Assembly: GCF_003148685.1 (NCBI RefSeq)
Contig: NZ_QGGR01000023.1
Coordinates: 87,849 to 151,848 of the forward strand
Reading direction: 5' to 3'
Origin: Actinoplanes xinjiangensis
Lineage (GTDB): Bacteria > Actinomycetota > Actinomycetes > Mycobacteriales > Micromonosporaceae
DNA length: 64,000 bases
The notes beneath the pieces were generated by a model, which saw nothing but the letters and a program-made list of their open reading frames with translations, ran no database searches and was not told the DNA's origin. A program made the translations under genes and the position numbers. Shown piece by piece: positions 36,854 through 43,760 of the stretch. Position 1 is the first letter of the stretch; each line of letters starts with the position of its first letter.

Positions 36854-37978
36854 ATGGCGGTTGCGTGGAGCGGGATGCGGGGCATCTCGGCAGAACCGGG
36901 ATACGTTGTCATGCAGCCGACTACCCTGTGCAATCTTGCATGCGGGTACTGCTACCTGCCGCTGCGCCGGGAGAATCTGCGGATGCCGGTCGCGGTCGCC
37001 GAGGCCGTCGCGGAGGGGGTGGCCGGCTTCGCCCGTACCGGAAGATTCTCGGTGGTGTGGCACGGCGGTGAGCCGCTCGCTGCCGGCCGGGCCCACCTGG
37101 CCGCGTTGTTCGCGCCGTTCGGCGCGGGCGTGGAGCACCACGTGCAGACCAACGCGACGCTGATCGACGACGAGTGGTGCGCGTTCTTCACCGAGCACGA
37201 CGTGCGCGTCAGCGTCAGCGTGGACGGCCCGCGCGGGCGTAACGGCGACCGGGTGGACCGGGCCGGAAAGCCCGCCTACGACCTGATCGTGCGGGGCATC
37301 GAGCGGCTGCGGGCGCACGGCATCCCGTTCTCCACCCTGTGCGTGGTCGGCGATCCGCGGCCCGGCGTCGCCACCGAGCTGTACGACTACTTCCTCACCC
37401 TCGGCTGCGAGGTGCTCGGCATCAACGTCGAGGAGCAGGAGGGCGTCAACACCCGGCTCAACAGCCACGATCCGGCCGCGGTGAGCGCCTTCTGGGCCGA
37501 ATTGGTGACCGCCTGGCGCCGCAACCCACGGATCCACCTGCGCGAGGTGGAGTGGTCGCTGCGGTATGCGGCGGCGGTCCTCGACGGCAACGCCGACGAT
37601 CTGCTGCCCCGCCGGCTGGACCCGATCCCGACGGTCGCCCACGACGGCTCGGTCGTGCTGCTCTCGCCCGAGCTGGCCGGTTTCCACGACCCCCGGTACG
37701 GCGACTTCTCCAGTGGCAACGTGCTGACCACGCCGTTGCCGGAGATTCTGGCCGGTGCGCAGGACACGCTGTGGATCCGGGAGTTCATGGCCGGGATCGA
37801 GGCGTGCCGTGGCAGCTGTCCCTATTTCGGCTTCTGCGGTGGAGCACATGCCGCCAACCGGTACTTCGAACACGGCAGGTTCGACGTGACCGAGACGAAC
37901 CACTGCCGGAACAGCAAGATTCGCCTATTGGAGGGAGTGCTGGACCATGCCCGAGATCACGAAGCCACGGCTGTCTGA
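36854..37978 (+). CDS. amcB: Radical SAM/SPASM peptide maturase, triceptide (cyclophane) type
   Basis: A 374-aa radical SAM enzyme. CNLACGYC near 26-33 is the CX3CX2C cluster motif; WHGGEPLAAG near 70-80 and the VQTNATLID region near 97 fit the SAM barrel. The C-terminal SPASM part has CRGSCPYFGFCGGAHAANRY near 320 and a final NHC, with the auxiliary-cluster Cys. It overlaps by 32 nt the start of a small Ser/Asp/aromatic C-terminal peptide gene, the pattern of a RiPP maturase-precursor pair. As I recall, this actinobacterial group is called AmcB and crosslinks aromatic side chains of Omega-X-X motifs to the beta-carbon of the third residue, giving three-residue cyclophanes. Symbol assigned by memory of that family; enzyme class is certain, the exact name likely. 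Confidence 0.85.
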   Translation: MAVAWSGMRGISAEPGYVVMQPTTLCNLACGYCYLPLRRENLRMPVAVAEAVAEGVAGFARTGRFSVVWHGGEPLAAGRAHLAALFAPFGAGVEHHVQTNATLIDDEWCAFFTEHDVRVSVSVDGPRGRNGDRVDRAGKPAYDLIVRGIERLRAHGIPFSTLCVVGDPRPGVATELYDYFLTLGCEVLGINVEEQEGVNTRLNSHDPAAVSAFWAELVTAWRRNPRIHLREVEWSLRYAAAVLDGNADDLLPRRLDPIPTVAHDGSVVLLSPELAGFHDPRYGDFSSGNVLTTPLPEILAGAQDTLWIREFMAGIEACRGSCPYFGFCGGAHAANRYFEHGRFDVTETNHCRNSKIRLLEGVLDHARDHEATAV

Positions 37979-38174
37979 CGGCGTGGAGACGGATCCGGTG
38001 ACGGCACGGGTGCACGACACCCGGGCCGGGCTGGCCGCGCTCATCGCGGAGGCGGAGGAGGCCAGGCAGCAGCGCGCGGAGGAGTCACCGGAGGACGGCG
38101 GCTCGGCGGTGTGCGCCTGGAACCACTTCGAGAACATTCCCACGTTCTACAACTGGAACAACCGCCCACGCTGA
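37947..38174 (+). CDS. amcA: Multiple-cyclophane RiPP precursor peptide
   Basis: A 75-aa precursor. Residues 1-52 form an acidic, helical leader (AALIAEAEEARQQRAEESPED). The C-terminal core from ~53 has four aromatic Omega-X-X motifs in tandem: WNH (58-60), FEN (61-63), FYN (67-69) and WNN (70-72), ending NRPR. The third positions are His, Asn, Asn, Asn, as expected for triceptide crosslinking. One Cys lies at 56. The ATG at 37947 is inside the maturase gene's end. A terminator-like hairpin follows the stop. No protease or transporter gene is adjacent, so export and leader removal must be supplied elsewhere. The name follows my recollection of the AmcA family. Confidence 0.85.
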   Translation: MPEITKPRLSDGVETDPVTARVHDTRAGLAALIAEAEEARQQRAEESPEDGGSAVCAWNHFENIPTFYNWNNRPR

Positions 38175-38192
38175 AGCTCGGCACGGCTCGGT

Positions 38193-38226
38193 TGAAGCCC
38201 ACGCGGAAGGAACCGCGTGGGCTTCA
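38193..38226 (+). terminator. Terminator after the RiPP precursor gene
   Basis: Perfect 14-bp stem (TGAAGCCCACGCGG, 38193-38206, with 38213-38226), 6-nt loop. T-poor tail but a long stable stem 19 nt after the stop. Confidence 0.8.
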
Positions 38227-38304
38227 GTCGTTCAACCGTAGGAATCGTGACACCGTGACACACGGGAGCACGCGGTAAATCCGCGTGCTCTGTGCAGAAC
38301 GGGG

Positions 38305-38538
38305 TCAGCTCCGCCTCGAAGGCGACCAGGAGTCCTGGCTTTCCCAGGTGTCCTGGTCTTCAGCAGCGTCGTCCTCGTCATCGTCGACAACTTCATCGTT
38401 GTCGTCGACGAAATGACGGTCCGGTTGGCGGGTACCCGCCAATTCGCGCTGCAAGGCGGTGAGGTCGGTGTTCGGGGAGTGGTACTTCAACTCCCGGGCC
38501 ACCTTCGTCTGCTTGGCCTTAGCACGGCCGCGCCCCAT
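38305..38538 (-). CDS. DUF3073 protein
   Basis: A 77-aa protein conserved across actinobacteria. From ATG 38538 it starts MGRGRAKAKQTKVARELKYH (basic, positively charged head) followed by SPNTDLTALQREL and a very acidic, Asp/Glu-rich tail (NDEVVDDDEDDAAED) ending SQDSWSPSRRS. The first ~40 residues are the DUF3073 signature. The role is unknown; the basic head with acidic tail suggests nucleic-acid or ribosome contact, but that is only inference. A longer in-frame start upstream lacks conservation. It is usually near purine and BldC genes in actinobacteria, as here. Confidence 0.93.
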   Translation of the reverse strand: MGRGRAKAKQTKVARELKYHSPNTDLTALQRELAGTRQPDRHFVDDNDEVVDDDEDDAAEDQDTWESQDSWSPSRRS

Positions 38539-38721
38539 GGCTCGACCCCCTCGCACAGAATTCGGGGCAGCCCGAAGGCTGGGCCCCGATGACGTCAGGC
38601 ATCTCTCGTGGGTCTTACGGTACATGGACGATGCCTCGTTTGGCACCTCGGGTTGCGTGTGACACTGCCGCGCGTCGCGGTTGACCTTTTCCAGCAGCGC
38701 GCGGCAGGTCCACGAAGACCG

Positions 38722-39786
38722 TCAGCCGAGGTAGATCGACCGCAGTCGGCCGACCTCCGCCATCCGCCGTTCGGCGAGACGGTCGGCCGCGACCGCCGGC
38801 GGCACACCCTCGTCGACGGCGAGCTGAAGGAGGCGCCGGGTGGTCTCGAAGATCCCGGTGGCCCGCAGCTTGGCCCGGTCGAAGTTGAAGCCGTGGATCT
38901 CGTCGGCCACCTGGATGACGCCGCCGGCGTTCACCACGTAGTCGGGGGTGTAGAGGATGCCGCGGTCCTCCAGGAGCTTGCTGATGCCGGCGTGGGCGAG
39001 CTGGTTGTTGGCGCCACCGGTCACCACCTTCGCCCGCAGCACCGGCACCGTGTCGTCGTTCAGCGCGCCCCCGAGGGCGCACGGCGCGTAGACGTCGATG
39101 TCGGAGGCGATCAGGGTGTCGGTGTCGGCCACCAGCGTGATCTGCGGGTGGGTGGTGCGGGCCCACGCGAGGGCCGACTCGTTGACGTCGGTGGCGACCA
39201 CCGAGGCGCCGTCGTCGAGCAGATGGCCGGCCAGGTACTTGCCGACCTTGCCGAGACCGGCCACGCCGACCGTACGGCCGGCCAGTGACGGAGTGCCCCA
39301 GGTGTGCTCGGCCGCGGCCCGCATGCCCTGGAAGACGCCCCAGGCGGTGAGGACCGAGGAGTCGCCGGCGCCGCCGTGCTCGACGCTGCGGCCGGTCGCA
39401 TACCGCGTCTCGCGGGCGACCACGTCCATGTCCTGTACGTAGGTGCCGACGTCGCAGGCGGTGTAGTAGCGGCCGCGCAACGAGTCGACGAACCGGCCGT
39501 ACGCCCGCAGGAGGGCCTCGCTCTTGAGCCGTGCCGGGTCGCCCCAGATGACCGCCTTGCCGCCGCCCAGGTCCAGACCGGCCATGGCGTTCTTGTAGGC
39601 CATGCCGCGGGACAGCTTCAGCACGTCGGCGAGGGCGGCCTCCTCGGTCTCGTACGGGTAGAAGCGCGTGCCGCCGAGCGCGGGGCCGAGGGCGGTCGAG
39701 TAGATACCGATGATCGCCTTCAGTCCGGTGTCCCGGTCCTGGCAGAAGACGACCTGTTCGTGCCCGTCGGTGTCGAACACGTCCAT
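38722..39786 (-). CDS. Leu/Val/Glu/Phe-type dehydrogenase (probably valine or leucine dehydrogenase)
   Basis: A 354-aa NAD-dependent amino-acid dehydrogenase from ATG 39786 (CAGGAG 6-8 nt upstream). Motifs: GPALGGTRFYPYETEEAAL near 34-52 (hexameric GDH-superfamily start), AYKNAMAGLDLGGGKAVIWG near 70-90 (catalytic Lys of GGGKAV), GVAGLGKVGKYLAGHLLDDG near 172 (Rossmann), and PCALGGALNDDTV near 237. It oxidatively deaminates a branched-chain amino acid, giving NH4+ and a keto acid. In Streptomyces, such enzymes (Vdh) supply branched-chain precursors. Valine versus leucine versus phenylalanine preference cannot be set from sequence. It is monocistronic by context. Confidence 0.9.
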   Translation of the reverse strand: MDVFDTDGHEQVVFCQDRDTGLKAIIGIYSTALGPALGGTRFYPYETEEAALADVLKLSRGMAYKNAMAGLDLGGGKAVIWGDPARLKSEALLRAYGRFVDSLRGRYYTACDVGTYVQDMDVVARETRYATGRSVEHGGAGDSSVLTAWGVFQGMRAAAEHTWGTPSLAGRTVGVAGLGKVGKYLAGHLLDDGASVVATDVNESALAWARTTHPQITLVADTDTLIASDIDVYAPCALGGALNDDTVPVLRAKVVTGGANNQLAHAGISKLLEDRGILYTPDYVVNAGGVIQVADEIHGFNFDRAKLRATGIFETTRRLLQLAVDEGVPPAVAADRLAERRMAEVGRLRSIYLG

Positions 39787-39936
39787 CGTGGGTTCTCCTG
39801 ATCTCTGCGTAGGCCTTCGTGGGGCCATGATTCCGGCAGGGTGAGCCGGTCACGCCGAGCGTAGTCGTGCGAATGGCGCGCCGATTACGTCGCGGCGGGA
39901 AGTTCCAGTCGGCCGGATTCGTGAAAGGATCGCGCC

Positions 39937-40776
39937 GTGCCGTCACTGTTCGCGTCGTACCTACGGGTTTACGAGCCACTGACCGCCTTCGACCGGGAGC
40001 GACAGGTCTTCTGGCGCGAGTACGCGCGTCAGGGCCGTGATCTGGGCCTGGTCGAGGGTCCCGCCCGGCAGCGGACCGCCGTGCTCGAGGCGCTGGGTGC
40101 CGGCTGGACCCGGCTGCCCGACCTCCCCGACGAGGCCTACGTGCTGGAGTGGGACGGCGGCGTGCTGGTCTGCCCCTGGAACCTGCGGTTGCGGGTCGCC
40201 GAGGCCGCACTGAACGCCCGGGACGGCGTGCCCGCCGTGCTCGCCGACGCGTTCGTCCCGCCGGTGCTGGCCGGACAGGCGAAAGCGGTCGTGGAGGACT
40301 GGCGCAGCGGCGCGAAGGTCCTCGAACAGGGTGTGCCCCGGGTGCACGAGCAGACCGCCACGTGGGGTGTCCCGCTGCGCTGGTTCGCCTTCGTCGATCT
40401 CGACGAGCGGGAGATCGCCCTGTCCGGCCGCCGGAAGGTGCTGCGCTACCGCACGGAGATCTCCAAGGCCCGCCGCCGGGCGCACCGGGCGGTGTCGGTG
40501 CTGCGCAAGTCGCTGGGCGACGCGCCGATCACCGAGGCGGTCGAGGAGGGCACGCGCTGGCTGGAGGAGTTCCATCCACGGTCGGTGGTGGAGCTCGACT
40601 ACGGCGGCCTGGTCAACCTCCTGCCGGAGGAAAGCCTCACGGAGGACGATTCCCCCGGACTGGTGGCAGCCGGACTTTCGGCACTTTCTCGCGGTGACGC
40701 TGAGTCAGCAAGTGAGGCTTACGAGAAGTTGGTGGCGCGTTGGCGTGTCGTCCAACTTCTCGAGCGATGCAATTGA
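39937..40776 (+). CDS. Conserved hypothetical protein
   Basis: A 279-aa soluble protein from GTG 39937 (GAAAGGA 8-9 nt upstream). It begins PSLFASYLRVYEPLTAFDRE, has YVLEWDGGVLVCPWNLRLR near 70-85, WGVPLRWFAFVDLDEREI near 142 and a basic helix KVLRYRTEISKARRRAHRAV. No membrane segment, signal peptide or catalytic motif is recognised. A similar protein recurs in actinobacteria next to BldC/DUF3073, as far as I recall, but the role is unknown. The last ~40 residues are Glu/Ser/Ala-rich and helical. It is separated from bldC by 282 bp. Confidence 0.8.
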   Translation: MPSLFASYLRVYEPLTAFDRERQVFWREYARQGRDLGLVEGPARQRTAVLEALGAGWTRLPDLPDEAYVLEWDGGVLVCPWNLRLRVAEAALNARDGVPAVLADAFVPPVLAGQAKAVVEDWRSGAKVLEQGVPRVHEQTATWGVPLRWFAFVDLDEREIALSGRRKVLRYRTEISKARRRAHRAVSVLRKSLGDAPITEAVEEGTRWLEEFHPRSVVELDYGGLVNLLPEESLTEDDSPGLVAAGLSALSRGDAESASEAYEKLVARWRVVQLLERCN

Positions 40777-41005
40777 CCTGCGGAAATGGGACAGACACCC
40801 TCTTTTCCCGGCTCGCGGGAGCGCTCCCGAAGCGAACACTCTTCGTAATCAGCGCTCCTCTAAGCGTGATATTCGGGCCAAACGAGCCACTATCTGGCGT
40901 ATAAAACGCGCAAAAATCGGGCATGCTTCATCCGTCTATCTGGGGACGTTCGTCCGTTCGGCCCATGTCGGACATCGGGGACTAGCCGGACCATGAGAGA
41001 CGCAC

Positions 41006-41035
41006 CGGCCGGCGGGACCCCGGCCGATGTTTTTT
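41006..41035 (+). terminator. Terminator-like hairpin directly upstream of bldC
   Basis: Stem CGGCCGG (41006-41012) with CCGGCCG (41020-41026), 7-nt loop, and a six-T run (41030-41035), only 24 nt before the bldC ATG. It is too close to leave room for a promoter between it and bldC, so it is either an attenuator in the bldC leader or ends upstream transcription. Confidence 0.7.
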
Positions 41036-41058
41036 AGGCACCTGTGGAGGAGTGACCG

Positions 41059-41268
41059 ATGGCATCGCGTACGCACGATCCTGAGCCGCTACTAACGCCG
41101 GCCGAGGTGGCGTCGATGTTCCGTGTCGACCCGAAGACCGTTACCCGGTGGGCCAAGGCGGGCAAGCTCAGCGCTATTCGCACGCTGGGCGGCCACCGTC
41201 GCTACCGGGAGTCGGAGGTCCGTGCCCTGCTGCAGGGGCAGATCCCCACGCAGCGCCAGGGCGACTGA
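41059..41268 (+). CDS. bldC: BldC-type developmental regulator
   Basis: A 69-aa MerR-like DNA-binding protein. LLTPAEVASMFRVDPKTVTR is the HTH; GHRRYRESEVRALLQGQ is the conserved C-terminal part with WAKAGKLSAIRTLGGHRRY between. This is the full-length BldC, nearly identical in length to the Streptomyces protein (68 aa). BldC binds direct repeats as a head-to-tail oligomer and holds back premature development. ATG 41059 with GTGGAGGAG upstream. A terminator-like hairpin lies 24 nt upstream. The gene ends at a bidirectional terminator shared with the convergent PPOX gene. Confidence 0.96.
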   Translation: MASRTHDPEPLLTPAEVASMFRVDPKTVTRWAKAGKLSAIRTLGGHRRYRESEVRALLQGQIPTQRQGD

Positions 41269-41331
41269 CCCGGTCGACCAGAGACGTAGCAAGGGGCGAA
41301 CGCTGGGGAAGGCGATCGCCCCTTCTTCGTA

Positions 41332-41365
41332 AAAGAAAGCGCCGGCAAATGCCGGCGCTTTCTTT
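41332..41365. terminator. Bidirectional terminator between bldC and PPOX gene
   Basis: 15-bp perfect stem (AAAGAAAGCGCCGGC, 41332-41346, with 41351-41365) and 4-nt loop; A-rich left and T-rich right, so it works in both directions. It overlaps the PPOX stop by 2 bp. Confidence 0.93.
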
Positions 41366-41738
41366 ATCGGGTGACCAGAACGGCGACCGTGCCGTCGGCA
41401 CCCCGGCGCAGCCGGCTGCCGAGCATGGTCAGGCGGCCGATGACCCCGTACTTCTTCTTGATGCCGTCGCCGACCCGGATCAGGTCGGCGGGATCCCCGA
41501 TCCGCGCGGTCGCCTCGATCGCCTCGCCGGTGGGGTTGCCCCGCATGTCGCAGGGGGCGACGGTGACCCGGCCGCTGTTGCGGATCCGCTTGAGCTTGCC
41601 GCTGCCGGCGACGGTCCAGAAGCCCAGGCCCGAGCCGTCCGGCACGACCCAGAGTGGGGTCGGGACCGCCCGGCCGTCTCGGCGGAATGTGGTGAGAAGG
41701 ACGTATTTCTCCGAGCCGAGTTGCTCCAGTGCGGTCAT
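41364..41738 (-). CDS. PPOX-class F420-dependent oxidoreductase
   Basis: A 124-aa split-barrel flavin-type protein. MTALEQLGSEKYVLLTTFRR and DGRAVPTPLWVVPDGSGL at the N-terminus, KLKRIRNSGRVTVAPCDMRG in the middle (cofactor-binding Arg and Pro-Cys), and TARIGDPADLIRVGDGIKKKYG with a final GTVAVLVTR. This is the TIGR03666/PPOX F420 group typical of actinobacteria, which reduces small substrates with F420H2. The start ATG at 41738 is only 18 bp from the opposite ATG of a methyltransferase. No Shine-Dalgarno is seen; an AATACT -10-like hexamer 8 nt upstream suggests a leaderless message. Substrate unknown. Confidence 0.88.
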   Translation of the reverse strand: MTALEQLGSEKYVLLTTFRRDGRAVPTPLWVVPDGSGLGFWTVAGSGKLKRIRNSGRVTVAPCDMRGNPTGEAIEATARIGDPADLIRVGDGIKKKYGVIGRLTMLGSRLRRGADGTVAVLVTR

Positions 41739-41756
41739 GCCTAAAGAGTATTGACC

Positions 41757-42533
41757 ATGACACAGCCGGCGATCGGTGACGCCTTCGGAGAGATGATCCG
41801 CGACGCGTACGCGGTGCACAACGGGGTCGGAAGGCGGCCACTGGCGGGCGGTCGGTACCCGCGCCCCGTGATCGAGGTGATCGAGCGCGAGGACGGCCTG
41901 ATCAACGGAGCCCCGGCCGCGCACTACCTGAGCGAGCCGGACGAGTGGCGCTCCTTCGACCACCGGGCGGTGAGCCTGTGCCGGGGCCGGGCTCTCGACA
42001 TCGGTGTGGGTGCCGGCCGCATCGCGATCGAGCTCCAGCGCCGGGGGATCGCGGTGACCGGCCTGGACACCTCGGCCGGCGCCATCGAGGTGTCCCGGGA
42101 CCGCGGCCTGCGCGACACCGTGCTGGCCACGGTCGACGAGTTCTCCCGGGCGAGCGTCCGCTACGACACGTTCCTGCTGCTCGGCAACAATCTCGGCCTG
42201 CTGGAGAGCGCGGAGCGGGCACCGGTCTTCCTGGCCGCACTGGCCCGGCTGGCGGCACCCGGCGCGCGGATCGTGGCCCAGGGTGCGGACCCGTACGGGA
42301 CGACGGATCCACTGCACGTGAGCTATCACGAGAGCAACCGGGCCCGCGGGCGGCTGGGTGGGCAGTTGCGGCTGCGACTGCGGTACCGGGAGCTCGCGAC
42401 CGACTGGTTCGACTACCTCAACTGCTCGGTCAGTGAGCTGAAGTCCCTGCTGGCGGGCACATCGTGGCGACTCAAATCGATCGACGAGCAGGACCGGCCG
42501 TATTACGTTGCGGTCATGGAGTACATCGGATGA
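41757..42533 (+). CDS. Class I SAM-dependent methyltransferase
   Basis: A 258-aa methyltransferase from ATG 41757 (a TTG two codons upstream is possible). N-terminal DAFGEMIRDAY, then VIEREDGLINGAPAAHYLSE, motif I GRALDIGVGAGRIAIELQRRG near 80-100, LDTSAGAIEVSRDRG (acidic ribose ligand) and LLLGNNLGLLES near 142. The substrate is unknown; the family is a small actinobacterial group of class I methyltransferases. No Shine-Dalgarno. It overlaps the kptA start by 4 nt, so both are translated together, which makes a role linked to RNA ends or NAD-derived phosphate possible but unproven. Confidence 0.8.
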   Translation: MTQPAIGDAFGEMIRDAYAVHNGVGRRPLAGGRYPRPVIEVIEREDGLINGAPAAHYLSEPDEWRSFDHRAVSLCRGRALDIGVGAGRIAIELQRRGIAVTGLDTSAGAIEVSRDRGLRDTVLATVDEFSRASVRYDTFLLLGNNLGLLESAERAPVFLAALARLAAPGARIVAQGADPYGTTDPLHVSYHESNRARGRLGGQLRLRLRYRELATDWFDYLNCSVSELKSLLAGTSWRLKSIDEQDRPYYVAVMEYIG

Positions 42534-43096
42534 CAGATCTCAGCCGGGACCAGGTCCGCCTCAGCAGGCGGATGTCCCTGGTCCTGCGGCACCGGCCCGA
42601 GACGGCCGGGCTCACCCTCGACGCGAACGGATGGGTGCCGGTCGGCGAGCTGCTGACCGCCCTCGGCATCACCCGCGCCGAGCTCGACCTCGTGGTCGCG
42701 CACAACGACAAGTCACGGTTCGCCGTGCAGACCGGCCCGGACGGCGTCGAGCGCATCCGCGCCAGCCAGGGCCACTCCCGGCGGGTCGCCGTCGATCTCG
42801 ACCTGCCGGCCGCCACCCCGCCCGCCGAGCTGTTCCACGGGACCCCGCGGGCCAACCTCGAGGCGATCCTGCGGGACGGGCTTCGTCCACGGAGCCGGCA
42901 CCACGTACACCTCTCGATGGATCTGCCGACCGCGGTGACCGTCGGCCGTCGTCGCTCGCCCGACGTGGTGGTGTTCAGCGTGGCCACGGGGGCGATGGTG
43001 GCGGAGGGGCACGTCTTCCATCGCAGTGACAACGGGGTATGGCTGACCGCGGTGGTGCCGCCACAGCACCTTTCGGTAAAACGGACAATTACGTAA
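42530..43096 (+). CDS. kptA: RNA 2'-phosphotransferase (Tpt1/KptA)
   Basis: A 188-aa enzyme of the Tpt1/KptA family from ATG 42530 (ATGA overlap with the methyltransferase). Motifs: RMSLVLRHRPETAGLTLD near 11-28 (Arg-His), GWVPVGELL, HNDKSRFAV near 64, IRASQGHS near 82 (Arg-Ser-His), LFHGTPRANLEAI near 105 and GLRPRSRHHVHLSMD near 122. The Arg-His-Arg-Arg set of NAD-binding residues appears complete. In eukaryotes Tpt1 removes the splice-site 2'-phosphate to ADP-ribose 1''-2'' cyclic phosphate; in bacteria without tRNA splicing its target is unknown, possibly RNA ends or NAD-linked modification. It is a separate unit from the Pnkp-Hen1 operon 33 kb away. Confidence 0.93.
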   Translation: MTDLSRDQVRLSRRMSLVLRHRPETAGLTLDANGWVPVGELLTALGITRAELDLVVAHNDKSRFAVQTGPDGVERIRASQGHSRRVAVDLDLPAATPPAELFHGTPRANLEAILRDGLRPRSRHHVHLSMDLPTAVTVGRRRSPDVVVFSVATGAMVAEGHVFHRSDNGVWLTAVVPPQHLSVKRTIT

Positions 43097-43178
43097 TCTG
43101 CCAGGTCGCCCTTTCATCCACTGTGGCCGGTGAGCGGTTCTCCGGACAGAGTCGGGTGACCGCCGTTAACTTGGACGG

Positions 43179-43760
43179 ATGGGGAGGGTCACTCGGCGTC
43201 ATCTCACCGACCTTCCCGGCACCCTCGGTCTGCCCGTCGCGCTGGCGACGGCATCGATTCTGGCCGTCCTCGCCTTCGGTCTTCCCGCGCTGGACCGGGC
43301 CGTGCCGGCCGAACGAGCCGTCGCGTCCGGACGGCCGTACCCGGTGGGCGCCGGGGTCACGGTGGTGCCCCCGCCCGGAGCCGTGCTCGACGTCACCGGA
43401 ACCCGTCCCGGCAGGGACCGCGGAACCGTCCTGTTCCGGCTGGGCATGGTGCGGTACGCGATCGACGTGGAACCCTTCGACGGTGATCTGACCGCAGCGG
43501 CCCTCCGGCTCCGTCATCGCATCACCGGCATCAACGGCCACCAGATCACCGGCACCCAGCTCACCGTCTCGACAGCCGGTGGGCTCGCCGGCGTGCAGGG
43601 CGGCTACACCAGCGGGGATCGGGACGGGCGGTACGCCGTCTTCGTCGCGAACGGGCTCACCATCGAGGTCATGGTCAGCGGCGACGACACCGAACTGGGC
43701 CGGCTCCTCCCGGCGATCGATGCCAGCACCCGTACCTTGCGTTACGAGCAGGGTCGATGA
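43179..43760 (+). CDS. Membrane-anchored hypothetical protein upstream of PrsW
   Basis: A 193-aa protein with one N-terminal TM helix (TLGLPVALATASILAVLAFG, residues ~15-34) and a soluble extracytoplasmic domain. The domain is predicted mostly beta, with RPYPVGAGVTVVPPPGAVLD, GTVLFRLGMVRYAIDVEP and GTQLTVSTAGGLAGVQGGY. No catalytic motif. Its stop overlaps the PrsW-type protease ATG by 4 nt, so they are co-translated; it could be an accessory or substrate of that protease. Start ATG 43179; a TTAACT hexamer is close upstream and there is no Shine-Dalgarno. Confidence 0.7.
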   Translation: MGRVTRRHLTDLPGTLGLPVALATASILAVLAFGLPALDRAVPAERAVASGRPYPVGAGVTVVPPPGAVLDVTGTRPGRDRGTVLFRLGMVRYAIDVEPFDGDLTAAALRLRHRITGINGHQITGTQLTVSTAGGLAGVQGGYTSGDRDGRYAVFVANGLTIEVMVSGDDTELGRLLPAIDASTRTLRYEQGR

